A DNA stretch of 64,000 bases. It comes from Thalassospira mesophila. GTDB lineage: Bacteria; Pseudomonadota; Alphaproteobacteria; Rhodospirillales; Thalassospiraceae. This document shows, piece after piece, positions 1 to 8,403 of the stretch. Within the stretch, counting starts at the first letter, position 1, and each line of letters starts with the position of its first letter. The stretch covers positions 124,001 to 188,000 of the forward strand of contig NZ_JFKA01000001.1 of NCBI RefSeq assembly GCF_002115755.1, read 5' to 3'. The notes under the pieces are model-generated. The model was not told the DNA's origin. It did not search any database and was given only the letters and a program-made list of their open reading frames with translations. The translations under genes were made by a program, and so were the position numbers.

Positions 1-90
1 CACCGTCGCGGCAAGCAGCCGCAAAATCACGTCGATCAGTTCAATGTCAAAATACTGGCTGGCCGTGGCAAAATAGGGCAACTCGAACAT
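1..90 (-). CDS. MgtC/SapB family membrane protein, N-terminal fragment (cut by window edge)
   Basis: The minus-strand frame opens at an ATG at 90 and stays open to the window edge, giving 30 residues. They include the segment FDIELIDVILRLLAATV, which resembles the start of MgtC/SapB inner-membrane proteins (a short amphipathic lead, then a first membrane helix with an arginine). The MgtC family is associated with magnesium limitation and virulence, but only the first helix is visible, so function cannot be judged. No strong Shine-Dalgarno sequence precedes the ATG. The family call rests on resemblance over a short stretch and is tentative. Confidence 0.5.
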   Translation of the reverse strand, partial: MFELPYFATASQYFDIELIDVILRLLAATV

Positions 91-444
91 GCTGAAATTT
101 TCCGCAATTATTGGGTTACGCCCTGTAACGCCCCATGTTGCCGGTATGTTCCGTGCTGGTCCAAATGACACCCCATCGTCTTTATCCGAAAATTTTGCAA
201 AACCGGCATAAAACCCGACTTAAATGCCCAAAAATCACCCGAAAACAGCATCAAAATCAAACCGGCCGCTTAGGGCGAACAACACATTGGTTAGCCAATT
301 GTCGAAGACAGAACAAAACCGGACCATTTTGTCGATCAGATCAGGCGTTCCCGAATTTGCACAACCCCGGTTGGCCCCGGCAGAAACCGAAAGTGAAAGC
401 GCTTTCACTTTCGGCCCAACGATGCCGTTCCCGCGCATCAGAAA
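91..444. other. Intergenic region between mgtC-like start and lysR end
   Basis: This stretch of about 350 bp has only overlapping short ORFs in conflicting frames and no convincing gene. It should hold the promoter of the mgtC-like gene and the 3' end of the LysR transcript. Its one striking element is a perfect 28-bp palindrome (387-414), listed separately. Confidence 0.6.
387..414. promoter_or_regulatory. Perfect 28-bp palindrome with LacI-family operator-like core
   Basis: The sequence is fully self-complementary about the 400/401 axis, with core GTGAAAGCGCTTTCAC at 393-408. TGAAAGCGCTTTCA matches the symmetric operators typical of LacI/GalR-family repressors, which have a central CG and inverted half-sites. 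It also lies 31 bp past the lysR stop and is followed on the minus strand by a short T-rich run, so a weak terminator is an alternative. No LacI-family gene is in the window. The same 16-bp core recurs inside comM. Confidence 0.45.
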
Positions 445-1368
445 TTACCCGATAACGGCTTTCGAGCTTGCTTCTGTCGCCTGTGCTTCTGCTGCCAGCC
501 AATGTGCAAAACGGGTAATCCGGCGATCCTTTTTCGGATCATCCAAACTCAGCATCACATAATCCACCCCGGTTGGGGCCATGCCCATGGGTGCGCACAG
601 GCGCCCGGCGGCAAGGTCATCAATCACCAGTGGCAAGGACCCAATGGCGGTACCCAGCCGGTTCACCGCCGCTTGCAAGGCAAAAAAGAAATGATCAAAA
701 TATTGCTCGCTGGCCGGGCGGCCCTTAAAGCCGCTGGCTTTTTTCCAGATATCCCACGCGTCAGACCGGGTGCGGCTGTGTAACCAGCGGGCATTGCTTA
801 AATCGCAGGCCAATATGTTTTGCCAACAATCGGGGTCGCACACCGGCCCGGCCATTTCCGCCCACAGCAGGGTGACATAATAATCATCGGGCAGGCCAAA
901 ATCACGGCGGCGGATGGCAATGTCATAACCCGATGCCAGCAAATCAACCGGGCCGCCCGCCATATGCATTTCCACATTCAAATCGGGGTTTTGTTCGCGA
1001 AAACTCCCCAAACGCGGCATTAACCAGCGCATCGCCAAACTGGGTTCGCACGACACCGACAAAATCGGCGACTGTGCATCATGGCGATGAATATCCTCGA
1101 CCGCGCGGTCAAGATCCTGCAGCACCGTTTCTGCCGTGCGCAGCAACCTTTCGCCCGCGCGCGTTAAATAAACCCGCCGGTTTCGTCGCACAAACAAATC
1201 CACGCCCAGGCGTTCTTCAATCTGGGCAACAGCGCGGCTAATCGCGCCGTGGGTCAGGTTCAATTCCTCGGCCGCGCGTGAAAAACTTTGATGGCGGGCG
1301 GCGGCCTCAAACGCGGGCAGGGATGCAAGGGGTAAAAACCCGCGCTTTATGTGAATATTATTCACCAT
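445..1368 (-). CDS. LysR-family transcriptional regulator (GcvA-like)
   Basis: This is a 307-residue LysR regulator. A winged helix-turn-helix occupies about residues 15-75 (SFSRAAEELNLTHGAISRAV is the recognition region), followed by the two-lobed periplasmic-binding-like effector domain. Phrases such as SLPAFEAAARHQSFSRAA are typical of the GcvA subgroup. The frame is open upstream to 1428, but I chose the ATG at 1368 because it gives the usual short N-terminus and leaves about 78 bp for a shared promoter with the divergent lysE. The arrangement suggests that it controls that exporter. The ligand is unknown. Confidence 0.88.
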   Translation of the reverse strand: MVNNIHIKRGFLPLASLPAFEAAARHQSFSRAAEELNLTHGAISRAVAQIEERLGVDLFVRRNRRVYLTRAGERLLRTAETVLQDLDRAVEDIHRHDAQSPILSVSCEPSLAMRWLMPRLGSFREQNPDLNVEMHMAGGPVDLLASGYDIAIRRRDFGLPDDYYVTLLWAEMAGPVCDPDCWQNILACDLSNARWLHSRTRSDAWDIWKKASGFKGRPASEQYFDHFFFALQAAVNRLGTAIGSLPLVIDDLAAGRLCAPMGMAPTGVDYVMLSLDDPKKDRRITRFAHWLAAEAQATEASSKAVIG

Positions 1369-1446
1369 AAATCCTATTTTATTTCGATTTCCCAAGAGAA
1401 AATTTAAACTGATAATCGATTTTCTCACAGATTAAGGAAAATCAAA

Positions 1447-2154
1447 ATGGCCGATAGTGCCTCTGTCGAAATTGTCGCTGTTGCCATTATCACGGTGCTG
1501 GCCGTCATCAGCCCCGGACCGGACTTTGCCATGGTCACCCGTATTGCCATCGCCCGTGGGCGCAAGGCCGGGGTTTTATGCGCCATTGGCATTGGCAGCG
1601 GCATTTCGGTGCATATTACCTATACCATGATCGGGCTGGGCGTGGTTTTTGCCCATAATGTGTGGGTGTTAAACACCATTCGCATTCTGGGTGCGTCCTA
1701 TCTGATCTGGCTGGGAATCAGTGCGTTTTTGCCCGATTTATGGCAAAGGGCAAAACGTCACCTTGGCGTGCAGACCCCCGCTGCGGCCATTCTGGCCCAT
1801 TCCGCCCCGACAGCACACCAGGCCCAAACCCCGCCACCAGCACCAGCACCAGCCCACCAAAGAAATTCGTCATCTTTCTGGGCGGGGTTCGCCTGTAACG
1901 CGTTAAACCCAAAGGCTATGTTGTTTATTGTTTCGCTGTTCAGCCAGGTCATATCGGCCGATACCAGTGCCGCTATGCAGCTTGGCTATGGTGTTTTTAT
2001 CGCCCTGTGCCACATGGTGTGGTTCGCCATTGTTGCCGCCGCGCTAACCTTGCCCGCAATACAGGCAAAAATCGGCAAGGCGCGGGTCTGGATCGAACGC
2101 GGGGTGGGGGTGTGTCTGGCCGGGCTGGGCATCAAAATTCTGGCGAGCGGCTAA
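1447..2154 (+). CDS. LysE/RhtB-family amino-acid exporter
   Basis: This 235-residue integral membrane protein belongs to the LysE/RhtB family of inner-membrane amino-acid (lysine, homoserine, threonine) efflux carriers. The family signature near the N-terminus, SPGPDFAMVTRIAIARGRKAG, is present, followed by several hydrophobic helices and FWAGFACNALNPKAMLF, the conserved second-half motif. It is longer than the usual 205-210 residues because of a proline/alanine-rich insertion at about residues 110-140 in the central cytoplasmic loop. It is divergent from a LysR gene that probably regulates it. The substrate cannot be read from the sequence. Confidence 0.9.
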   Translation: MADSASVEIVAVAIITVLAVISPGPDFAMVTRIAIARGRKAGVLCAIGIGSGISVHITYTMIGLGVVFAHNVWVLNTIRILGASYLIWLGISAFLPDLWQRAKRHLGVQTPAAAILAHSAPTAHQAQTPPPAPAPAHQRNSSSFWAGFACNALNPKAMLFIVSLFSQVISADTSAAMQLGYGVFIALCHMVWFAIVAAALTLPAIQAKIGKARVWIERGVGVCLAGLGIKILASG

Positions 2155-2194
2155 ACCCGTACGTCATGCCAACAAGTGCTGTTTATGCCTTCGT

Positions 2195-2635
2195 TCAAAT
2201 AAACAGCATCTCGCCATCTTTGCGGGCATCATTAAGAAATGTCACCACACCGCCCACTTCAATCGTCATCTCCGCCCGGCGTTTTTCCTGTTCCAGCCCC
2301 AACGCGCGCAGCCCCATTTCGCAGACCATAAATTTGGCCCCCAGCTCCACACAGGCCGATAACAATTCTTCAAACGTCGCCACCCCGCGTTCAGAATAGC
2401 CAAAATCAAGGCTGGTGGCGGTGGCTCCCTGGACATCGGGCCGCAAATGACGCCAGCCCGATGGCGCCAACAACGCCCGGCTGGCTTCCATGGTGAAAAA
2501 CAGGGTCACCTCACGCCCGGTGGCCAGTGCCGCACTGGCCATCACCAGCGCATAATGCACCTTTTCAAAACTGCCGGAAAAAACCACCAGCGACAGTTTT
2601 TCAACGGTTTTTGTCGGCGCGGCATCAATGCTCAT
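2195..2635 (-). CDS. DsrE/DsrF-like family protein
   Basis: This 146-residue protein has the DsrE-like alpha/beta fold: a beta strand LSLVVFSGSFEKVHYALVMA, a middle region with FFTMEASRALL, and a conserved cysteine in FMVCEMGLRALG. DsrE-family proteins often act in sulfur relay (TusBCD, DsrEFH) or as small peroxiredoxin-like proteins. The ATG overlaps the end of the upstream moeB/thiF-like gene by 11 bp, so the two are probably translationally coupled. A role in sulfur transfer from the E1-like partner is an inference, since no sulfur-carrier protein is encoded beside it. Confidence 0.75.
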   Translation of the reverse strand: MSIDAAPTKTVEKLSLVVFSGSFEKVHYALVMASAALATGREVTLFFTMEASRALLAPSGWRHLRPDVQGATATSLDFGYSERGVATFEELLSACVELGAKFMVCEMGLRALGLEQEKRRAEMTIEVGGVVTFLNDARKDGEMLFI

Positions 2636-3425
2636 GGCAGCTTAGATCCTTGATTGTGGCAGCGTCGGAACATAACGGGCAGCCGGGGTCCCGCGGGACG
2701 CGGATTTTGCGAAAACTGGCCGCAAGCGCATCAACAATCACCAATTGCCCCGACAAACTGTCGCCAATCGCCATCAGCTCCTTAAGCACTTCGGTTGCCT
2801 GCATGCCGCCAATGGTGCCGACCACCGCACCTAAAACACCCCCTTGCGAGCACGATGGAATGGCATCGGGCGGGGGTGGCGCGTGATAGATACAGCGATA
2901 ACACGGGTGCGGCGCGCCCAAATGGGCCTTAAATGTTGAAACCTGCCCGTCAAAGCGCAACGCCGCACCGCTGACCAGAGTTTTACCGGCCAAATAGCAG
3001 GCATCGTTTAGCAAAAAACGGGTTTCAAAATTGTCCGATCCATCGGCAATCACGTCATATTGCCCGATCAGCTCCAGAACATTTTTGGCATTCAGCCGCA
3101 TCTGATGCGTCTGAACCGTGACTTCCGGGTTCATGTTCAGCATCGTCGCCCGCGCACTATCAACCTTGGGGGCGCCAATGTCGCTCATGCCATGGGCAAT
3201 CTGGCGTTGCAGGTTGGAAAGTTCGACCACATCGTCATCCACAATGCCAATTGTGCCCACACCGGCCGCCGCCAGATACATCGCCAGCGGCGAGCCCAAC
3301 CCGCCAGCACCCACCACCAGCACGCGCCCGCGCTTCAGCTTCATCTGCCCGGTGCCGCCCACATCCTTTAAAACGATATGGCGGGCATAACGCTGTATTT
3401 CGCTGTCGCTGAAGTCAAAATCCAT
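2625..3425 (-). CDS. moeB: HesA/MoeB/ThiF-family adenylyltransferase
   Basis: This 266-residue E1-like enzyme adenylates the C-terminal glycine of a small sulfur-carrier protein (MoaD or ThiS). Visible elements are the nucleotide-binding GAGGLG at 39-44, the conserved DDVVELSNLQRQ segment, a CYRC/CPLC zinc-binding pair at about 175-178 and 249-252, and a cysteine at 192 in SCSQGGVLG at the usual active-site position. Length fits MoeB without a rhodanese domain. No moaD or thiS is adjacent, so the choice between molybdopterin and thiamine pathways is open; moeB is used as the closest label. It overlaps the downstream DsrE-like gene. Confidence 0.85.
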   Translation of the reverse strand: MDFDFSDSEIQRYARHIVLKDVGGTGQMKLKRGRVLVVGAGGLGSPLAMYLAAAGVGTIGIVDDDVVELSNLQRQIAHGMSDIGAPKVDSARATMLNMNPEVTVQTHQMRLNAKNVLELIGQYDVIADGSDNFETRFLLNDACYLAGKTLVSGAALRFDGQVSTFKAHLGAPHPCYRCIYHAPPPPDAIPSCSQGGVLGAVVGTIGGMQATEVLKELMAIGDSLSGQLVIVDALAASFRKIRVPRDPGCPLCSDAATIKDLSCHEH

Positions 3426-3625
3426 ATTCAGGCCTCACTGGTTACCGCCCTAGAGATAGGGTGCTGCCCCCCATTGCTCAACCACAAACTTGCATGCCAA
3501 CTGTTTTATTAACATGCCGGCCAAGCGGACATTTACCCGGACATGCCAAAGGCCACCATTTCACACAACATATTGTAATTTAACACTATATCAGCGACGA
3601 TTTGCCGGACATCAAAGCGGACACC

Positions 3626-3667
3626 AAAAATGACAAGGCCCGGAAACATTCTGGTTTCCGGGCCTTG
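3626..3667 (-). terminator. Rho-independent terminator of cysK
   Basis: A perfect 14-bp inverted repeat, 3634-3647 with 3654-3667, encloses a 6-nt loop and is followed in the minus direction by a T-rich tail. It lies about 36 bp past the cysK stop. T residues also follow on the plus strand, so it may work both ways. Confidence 0.85.
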
Positions 3668-3702
3668 TTTTATCCAATCATACCAACGGGAAAAAGGCTG
3701 GC

Positions 3703-4650
3703 TTACAGCCCTTCAAACAGCGGGGTCGACAGGTAACGTTCGGCGAAGGACGGAATGATAACAACAATCCGTTTGCCTTCATTTTCCGGCATCTGGCCCA
3801 GTTCAATGGCAGCGGCCACCGCCGCACCCGACGAAATACCCGTCGGCAGGCCTTCAAGGGCGGCCAGCTTGCGCGCCGTTGAAAACGCGGTTTCATTGCC
3901 GATTGTCATTACCCGGTCAATCAGTTTGGTATCAAGGTTGCCGGGGATAAAACCGGCGCCAATGCCCTGAATTTTATGCGGGCCGGGCGCGCCACCGGAA
4001 ATAACCGGGCTGTCTTCGGGTTCAACGGCAATGATCTGCACATCGGGGTTATGTTTTTTCAACACATCGGCTACACCGGTCAGCGTGCCGCCGGTGCCCA
4101 CACCGGCGACAAAAATATCAACCTTGCCGTCGGTATCTTTCAAAATTTCCTGGGCTGTGGTGGTGCGGTGAATTTCCGGGTTGGCCGGGTTGTCAAACTG
4201 CTGAAGCATTACGGCACCGTCAATTTCAGCAACCAGTTCCTCGGCCCGGGCAACCGCGCCCTTCATGCCTTTGGCAGCCGGGGTCAGGTCAATTTTGGCC
4301 CCGAGCAACATCAGCATTTTGCGCCGTTCCAGCGACATGCTTTCGGGCATGGTCAAAATCAGCTTATAGCCCTTGGCAGCAGCAACAAAGGCCAGCGCAA
4401 TGCCGGTATTTCCCGATGTCGGCTCAACAAGGGTGGCGCCCGGTTTGATCTTGCCGTCTTTTTCGGCGGCGGTGATCATGGCCAGACCAATGCGGTCCTT
4501 GACCGAAGCCAGCGGGTTGAAAAATTCCAGCTTGCCCAGAATCTCAGCTTTCGCCCCTTCGGCAGCCGCAATCCGCGAAAGGCGAACCAGCGGCGTTGCA
4601 CCGATGGTATCGATGATGCTGTCATAAATCTTGCCGCGAAACTCAGTCAT
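3703..4650 (-). CDS. cysK: Cysteine synthase A (O-acetylserine sulfhydrylase)
   Basis: This 315-residue PLP enzyme makes cysteine and acetate from O-acetylserine and sulfide, the last step of assimilatory cysteine synthesis in the cytoplasm. The PLP lysine is Lys51 in ASVKDRIG, the substrate loop TSGNTG is at 78-83, and the phosphate-binding loop [10 protein letters not shown] is present. Length matches CysK rather than the shorter CysM. A strong terminator follows. The gene lies just downstream of an Rrf2 regulator on the same strand, a neighbour pairing that suggests CymR-like control. Confidence 0.97.
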   Translation of the reverse strand: MTEFRGKIYDSIIDTIGATPLVRLSRIAAAEGAKAEILGKLEFFNPLASVKDRIGLAMITAAEKDGKIKPGATLVEPTSGNTGIALAFVAAAKGYKLILTMPESMSLERRKMLMLLGAKIDLTPAAKGMKGAVARAEELVAEIDGAVMLQQFDNPANPEIHRTTTAQEILKDTDGKVDIFVAGVGTGGTLTGVADVLKKHNPDVQIIAVEPEDSPVISGGAPGPHKIQGIGAGFIPGNLDTKLIDRVMTIGNETAFSTARKLAALEGLPTGISSGAAVAAAIELGQMPENEGKRIVVIIPSFAERYLSTPLFEGL

Positions 4651-4700
4651 GATTTCCTCGCATTTTTGTGTGCATTACAAATCAACACATATTGTATCTG

Positions 4701-4728
4701 TATTTATTCCAAGTTTACCGCAAGTCAA
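4701..4728 (-). promoter_or_regulatory. Candidate cysK promoter
   Basis: On the minus strand, TTGACT (4723-4728) and TAAATA (4701-4706) are 16 bp apart and about 50 bp upstream of the cysK ATG, resembling a sigma-70 promoter. An imperfect dyad with ATACAAT and ATTTGTAAT half-sites just downstream could be a regulator site, perhaps for the adjacent Rrf2 protein. This is judged by eye only. Confidence 0.4.
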
Positions 4729-4855
4729 AGGGTCAACAAGGAATATTTACGGTTTTTTCGCACCGGGGTGCAATTTCGTAAATGTGCAATCAAACTGATA
4801 TGCGAAAATTTTCTGTGGTTTGAAAATATCGCATATCCGCTTCGGGGCGAAAACC

Positions 4856-5311
4856 TCAGATGATAAAATCCGGCGATTCTTCAATCCCGCTGCGCAACCC
4901 GGCATCTCGCGCACGATTACACAAATCTTCGACCGTAATATGTTCAAGCTGCTGCATCATGGTATCTTGCAATTCGCGCCACAAGGGCCGAACCACTTCC
5001 TTGCCCAAAGGCGACCCTGCCGGATCTTCGATCGGGTCGTCCGATGTTTCCATCGACCGGATCACCGAAACAATATCGGCAAGGGTAATACGGCGACGTT
5101 CACGCGCCAACCGATAGCCACCACGCGGGCCGCGCACACCGGTTAAAATATCGGCGCGCACCAGTTGTTGCAGGGTCTGTTCCAGATAACGTTTAGGAAT
5201 GCCCTGTCGTGCGGTGATATCGCGGCTTTGCACCGGTTCGCCCGCCGCATTATAGGCAATGTCCACCACGGCTTCGATGGCAAACAACATCTTCTTTGAA
5301 AGTTTAAGCAT
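4856..5311 (-). CDS. Rrf2-family transcriptional regulator (cysteine-ligand-free)
   Basis: This Rrf2-family winged-helix regulator has about 151 residues from the ATG at 5311. That start was chosen because MLKLSKKMLFAIEAV is the usual Rrf2 N-terminus and a purine-rich Shine-Dalgarno lies upstream; the frame extends to 5368. It contains the recognition region IPKRYLEQTLQQL and the wing GVRGPRGGYRLAR. It has a single cysteine, so the three-cysteine cluster that binds Fe-S in IscR, RsrR and NsrR is absent. With cysK next downstream, a CymR-like role in sulfur or cysteine control is the best inference. Confidence 0.85.
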   Translation of the reverse strand: MLKLSKKMLFAIEAVVDIAYNAAGEPVQSRDITARQGIPKRYLEQTLQQLVRADILTGVRGPRGGYRLARERRRITLADIVSVIRSMETSDDPIEDPAGSPLGKEVVRPLWRELQDTMMQQLEHITVEDLCNRARDAGLRSGIEESPDFII

Positions 5312-5388
5312 CGTCTCTCGTTTGCTCCCCTCGATTATGCCTGTCATCGCAGCCCGGAAACCGCGCAAAGCACCAATTTATATCCGGG

Positions 5389-5841
5389 TCATGCAACCCC
5401 GGTGGACCCGAAACCGCCTTCACCACGGTCGGTTGCGGTCAAATCCGCCACCACATTCCAGCCCACCTGGCTAACCGGCGCGATCACCATTTGCGCAATG
5501 CGCATTCCGCGTTCAATGCGAAAGGCCGCGTCGCCCAAATTAACCAGAATAACTTTGATCTCGCCGCGATAATCGGCATCAATCGTGCCCGGGCTGTTTA
5601 ACACCGTGACACCATTTTTTGCGGCTAACCCGGAACGGGGCCGCACCTGGGCTTCAAACCCGGCGGGCAGGGCAATGGCAATGCCGGTTTCAACCATGGC
5701 GCGTTTGCCCGGTTCAATCACCAGCACATCTTCAATCGCGGCCACCAGATCAACCGCAGCCGCCTGCGCGGTAGCATAAGCGGGCAGGGGCAAATCGCGC
5801 CCGTGATCCAGTACTTTCAAATCAACAGATAAGCCGGTCAT
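5389..5841 (-). CDS. dut: Deoxyuridine 5'-triphosphate nucleotidohydrolase
   Basis: This 150-residue trimeric dUTPase hydrolyses dUTP to dUMP and pyrophosphate, keeping uracil out of DNA and supplying dTMP synthesis. All five motifs are recognisable, including [23 protein letters not shown] and the C-terminal glycine-rich [10 protein letters not shown] that closes over the active site. It lies 68 bp downstream of coaBC on the same strand, a pairing common in proteobacteria. The two are probably cotranscribed. Confidence 0.97.
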   Translation of the reverse strand: MTGLSVDLKVLDHGRDLPLPAYATAQAAAVDLVAAIEDVLVIEPGKRAMVETGIAIALPAGFEAQVRPRSGLAAKNGVTVLNSPGTIDADYRGEIKVILVNLGDAAFRIERGMRIAQMVIAPVSQVGWNVVADLTATDRGEGGFGSTGVA

Positions 5842-5909
5842 ATATTTATCCTGTAACGCGTCTGTTTATCCGCCCGTTTGCCATACAAGGCATTCCGGGC
5901 CGGTTTGTT

Positions 5910-7130
5910 TTAAGAGTTAAAATGGCGGGTAATCCGCGCCACCAGCGATCTGGCAACAGCGGTTTTGCTTTGCCGCGGCCAAATCTCGTCGCGGGCGGGG
6001 TCAGAACCGCCAATCAGATGAATTTCATTGTTATCACCGCCAAAGGTGCCGGTTTCGGGGCCAACATTGTTGGCCAAAATCCAGTCGCATCCCTTGCGGT
6101 CGCGTTTGGCACGGGCGTGATCGACCACATTTTCGGTTTCGGCGGCAAAACCCACCACCAATGACGGGCGATTGGGCCCCGCTGTGCTAATCGTTGCCAG
6201 AATGTCGGGGTTTTCGGCAAATTGCAGGGCAGGGATAACACCGTCGCCGGTTTTTTTAAGCTTCTGATCCGCCCGGTGCAACACCCGCCAGTCGGCCACC
6301 GCCGCGGCACAAACCGCAATATCGGCGGGCAACTGGCCCTGAACGGCGGCCAGCATTTCCTGTGCCGTTTCCACCTGTACCACACGAACCCCGGCAGGGT
6401 TCGGCAATGTCACCGGCCCACTAACCAGCGTTACGTCGGCCCCGGCACGGGCCAGTTCGGCGGCAATGGCATGGCCCTGCTTGCCCGAAGATCGATTGGC
6501 AATAAAGCGCACCGGGTCAATCGGCTCGTGCGTCGGGCCACTGGTAACCACGGCTTTTTTACCCGCCAGCGGTTTGGGGCCATCTTGCAAGGCAAAGAAG
6601 TTTTGAACGGCAGCAATAATTTCGAAAGGTTCGGCCAAACGCCCGGTGCCGGTTTCGCCGCACGCCAAATCACCGCCTGCCGGGCCAATGCGCAAAATGC
6701 CCCGGCTTTCCAGCGTGGCAATATTGGCCTGCGTCGCGGCGTGATTCCACATTTCAACATTCATGGTCGGCGCGACCAGAACCGGTTTGTTGGTCGCCAA
6801 CAGGGCGGTTGTTGCCAGATCACTGGCCATGCCCGCCGCCATTTTTGCCAGCAAATCGGCGGTCGCCGGGGCCACCAGCACCAGATCAGCCTCGCGCGAC
6901 AGGCGAATGTGGCCCATTTCGGCTTCGTCGGTCAGGGAAAAAAGATCCTGGTAAACCTTGTTTTCGGTTAACGCGGCCACCGACAGCGGGGTGACAAATT
7001 CGGCACCGCCTTTGGTCAGAATGGCACGGATCGATGCCCCCTGATCGCGCAAACGCCGGATGACTTCCAACACCTTATAGGCGGCAATACCGCCCGAGAT
7101 GATTAAAAGTATGTTTTTTCCTGTCAGCAC
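5910..7130 (-). CDS. coaBC: Bifunctional phosphopantothenoylcysteine decarboxylase / phosphopantothenate-cysteine ligase
   Basis: This 406-residue fusion enzyme catalyses the second and third steps of coenzyme A synthesis. The N-terminal CoaC flavoprotein has His73, the PTMNVEMW motif at 120-127 and Cys156 in LACGETG. The C-terminal CoaB ligase starts at about residue 190 (VTSGPTHEPIDPVRFI) and carries KLKK at 289-292. Length is normal and both halves look intact. It heads the coaBC-dut unit. A perfect DnaA-box 9-mer lies in its upstream region. Confidence 0.97.
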   Translation of the reverse strand: MLTGKNILLIISGGIAAYKVLEVIRRLRDQGASIRAILTKGGAEFVTPLSVAALTENKVYQDLFSLTDEAEMGHIRLSREADLVLVAPATADLLAKMAAGMASDLATTALLATNKPVLVAPTMNVEMWNHAATQANIATLESRGILRIGPAGGDLACGETGTGRLAEPFEIIAAVQNFFALQDGPKPLAGKKAVVTSGPTHEPIDPVRFIANRSSGKQGHAIAAELARAGADVTLVSGPVTLPNPAGVRVVQVETAQEMLAAVQGQLPADIAVCAAAVADWRVLHRADQKLKKTGDGVIPALQFAENPDILATISTAGPNRPSLVVGFAAETENVVDHARAKRDRKGCDWILANNVGPETGTFGGDNNEIHLIGGSDPARDEIWPRQSKTAVARSLVARITRHFNS

Positions 7131-7160
7131 TGTGGTTAGCCATTATTTACGTTATCGAAG

Positions 7161-7169
7161 TGTGGATAA
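7161..7169 (-). promoter_or_regulatory. Isolated DnaA box upstream of coaBC
   Basis: TGTGGATAA, the complement of the consensus TTATCCACA, lies about 30 bp upstream of the coaBC ATG. It is part of a wider GTTATC...GATAAC dyad. A single box could mediate DnaA transcriptional control, but a chance match cannot be excluded. Confidence 0.4.
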
Positions 7170-7254
7170 CCTAGCGCGTTGCGGTTCAACACGCAATAGC
7201 CGTTATTTGACAGGAAAAAACGAAATATAACCGTAAAAAGGAAATTTCGGCCGA

Positions 7255-8403
7255 TCAGTCCGAATTTTTAAGCCCTTTGGGCACGGTATAAAGCATGCCC
7301 AGCCAGCGCCACCGGCCATTCGGCCCACCAGCGGTGCAATTGATCCGCCAGCGACCCGGTGAGACCGGGCCATCCAGACGCACTTCCACCCGTTCATCGC
7401 CAAGGCGGCTCATGGTGGCGGTACCTTCGGACGGGTAACATTTCACGTCCCGGGCCGGATGCTTCAGGGTAAAGCCAAAGGCCGGCGGGTTGCGTTGCAG
7501 GGTGTAATTGTTCGGGGTTAAATCACTAACCACCAGCGGCAATGAATTGGCCGCCAGTTCGAACCGGTCAAGCGACCCGTAATGTTCATTCAGGGCAAAA
7601 CGCGGCAGGTAAAACATGTCGTCTGATCTATCAAAACCGCCACTTTGCTGACCAAAGGCGGCCTTGTACCCGGCATCACGCACAGCTTGCTGAACCTCGG
7701 TATCGGCTTCGCCGTACGGATAGGCAAACAGCTCGGGCACAAAACCCAGTTCCTGTTTGAAACGTTTGGCCGAATTTTCCAGTTCAGCCCTGGTTTGTGC
7801 AATTGGCACCGATGACAAATGGGCGTGGTTATCGCTATGCCCGCCCACGGTGACACCCTGCTTGACCAAATCACGCAGCATGTCCCAGGTCATATAGCTG
7901 CTATACCCGGCATCAAGCTGACTGGTGGAGACAAAAACTGTCACCGGTAAACCGGCCTTTTTAAACATCGGCCACGCGACACTGTAAAAGCTGCGATAGG
8001 CATCATCGACCGTAATGCCAATGGCACGATCGGGCAGGGCTTTGCCCGCACTGATGGCCGAAACAATATCGGCAACGCCCATCACATGATATTTCGATTT
8101 GCCCAATTCGCTAATATGGGCTGAAAGCTGGTCCACCCGGGTGTTGGTCGACGGATATTCGCCTTCGTCAAAGCGGTGATACATAAACACCACCGCAGAG
8201 GCCGCCGAACCGGCATTTTGTAACGCGGCTTTATTGTCATCTTTATTGGCCGTCTGGCTGGGCGGCGTGGCTTGATCGTTCGGCCCGGTTTGTGCTGACT
8301 GATTGGTCTGGGCAGGCGGCACAGTTTGTTCTGTTTGAGCCTGTGCAGGAGCCGACAGGATAAAGGCCAGTGCGGTCGCTGCTGTCAAAAGCGCGCCACG
8401 CAT
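7255..8403 (-). CDS. Secreted polysaccharide deacetylase family protein
   Basis: This protein has about 382 residues from the ATG at 8403. That start was chosen because it has a G-rich Shine-Dalgarno and opens directly on a signal peptide (MRGALLTAATALAFILSAPAQA). The frame extends to 8556. After a Gln/Thr-rich linker, a NodB-like domain shows VVFMYHRFD, the metal motif in GITVDDAYRS (usually TFDD), and GGHSDNHAHL with the His pair. Such enzymes remove N- or O-acetyl groups from cell-wall or exopolysaccharide. The C-terminal 130 residues are a further domain I do not recognise. Substrate unknown. Confidence 0.85.
   Translation of the reverse strand: MRGALLTAATALAFILSAPAQAQTEQTVPPAQTNQSAQTGPNDQATPPSQTANKDDNKAALQNAGSAASAVVFMYHRFDEGEYPSTNTRVDQLSAHISELGKSKYHVMGVADIVSAISAGKALPDRAIGITVDDAYRSFYSVAWPMFKKAGLPVTVFVSTSQLDAGYSSYMTWDMLRDLVKQGVTVGGHSDNHAHLSSVPIAQTRAELENSAKRFKQELGFVPELFAYPYGEADTEVQQAVRDAGYKAAFGQQSGGFDRSDDMFYLPRFALNEHYGSLDRFELAANSLPLVVSDLTPNNYTLQRNPPAFGFTLKHPARDVKCYPSEGTATMSRLGDERVEVRLDGPVSPGRWRINCTAGGPNGRWRWLGMLYTVPKGLKNSD

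Noticed and set aside
135..562. Overlapping short plus- and minus-strand ORFs in the first intergenic region
   Set aside because: They conflict with one another in frame, lack ribosome sites and have no protein-like pattern.
3976..4863. A 295-codon ORF on the strand opposite cysK
   Set aside because: It is a shadow of the well-supported cysK frame; the residue pattern is low in complexity and unlike any family.
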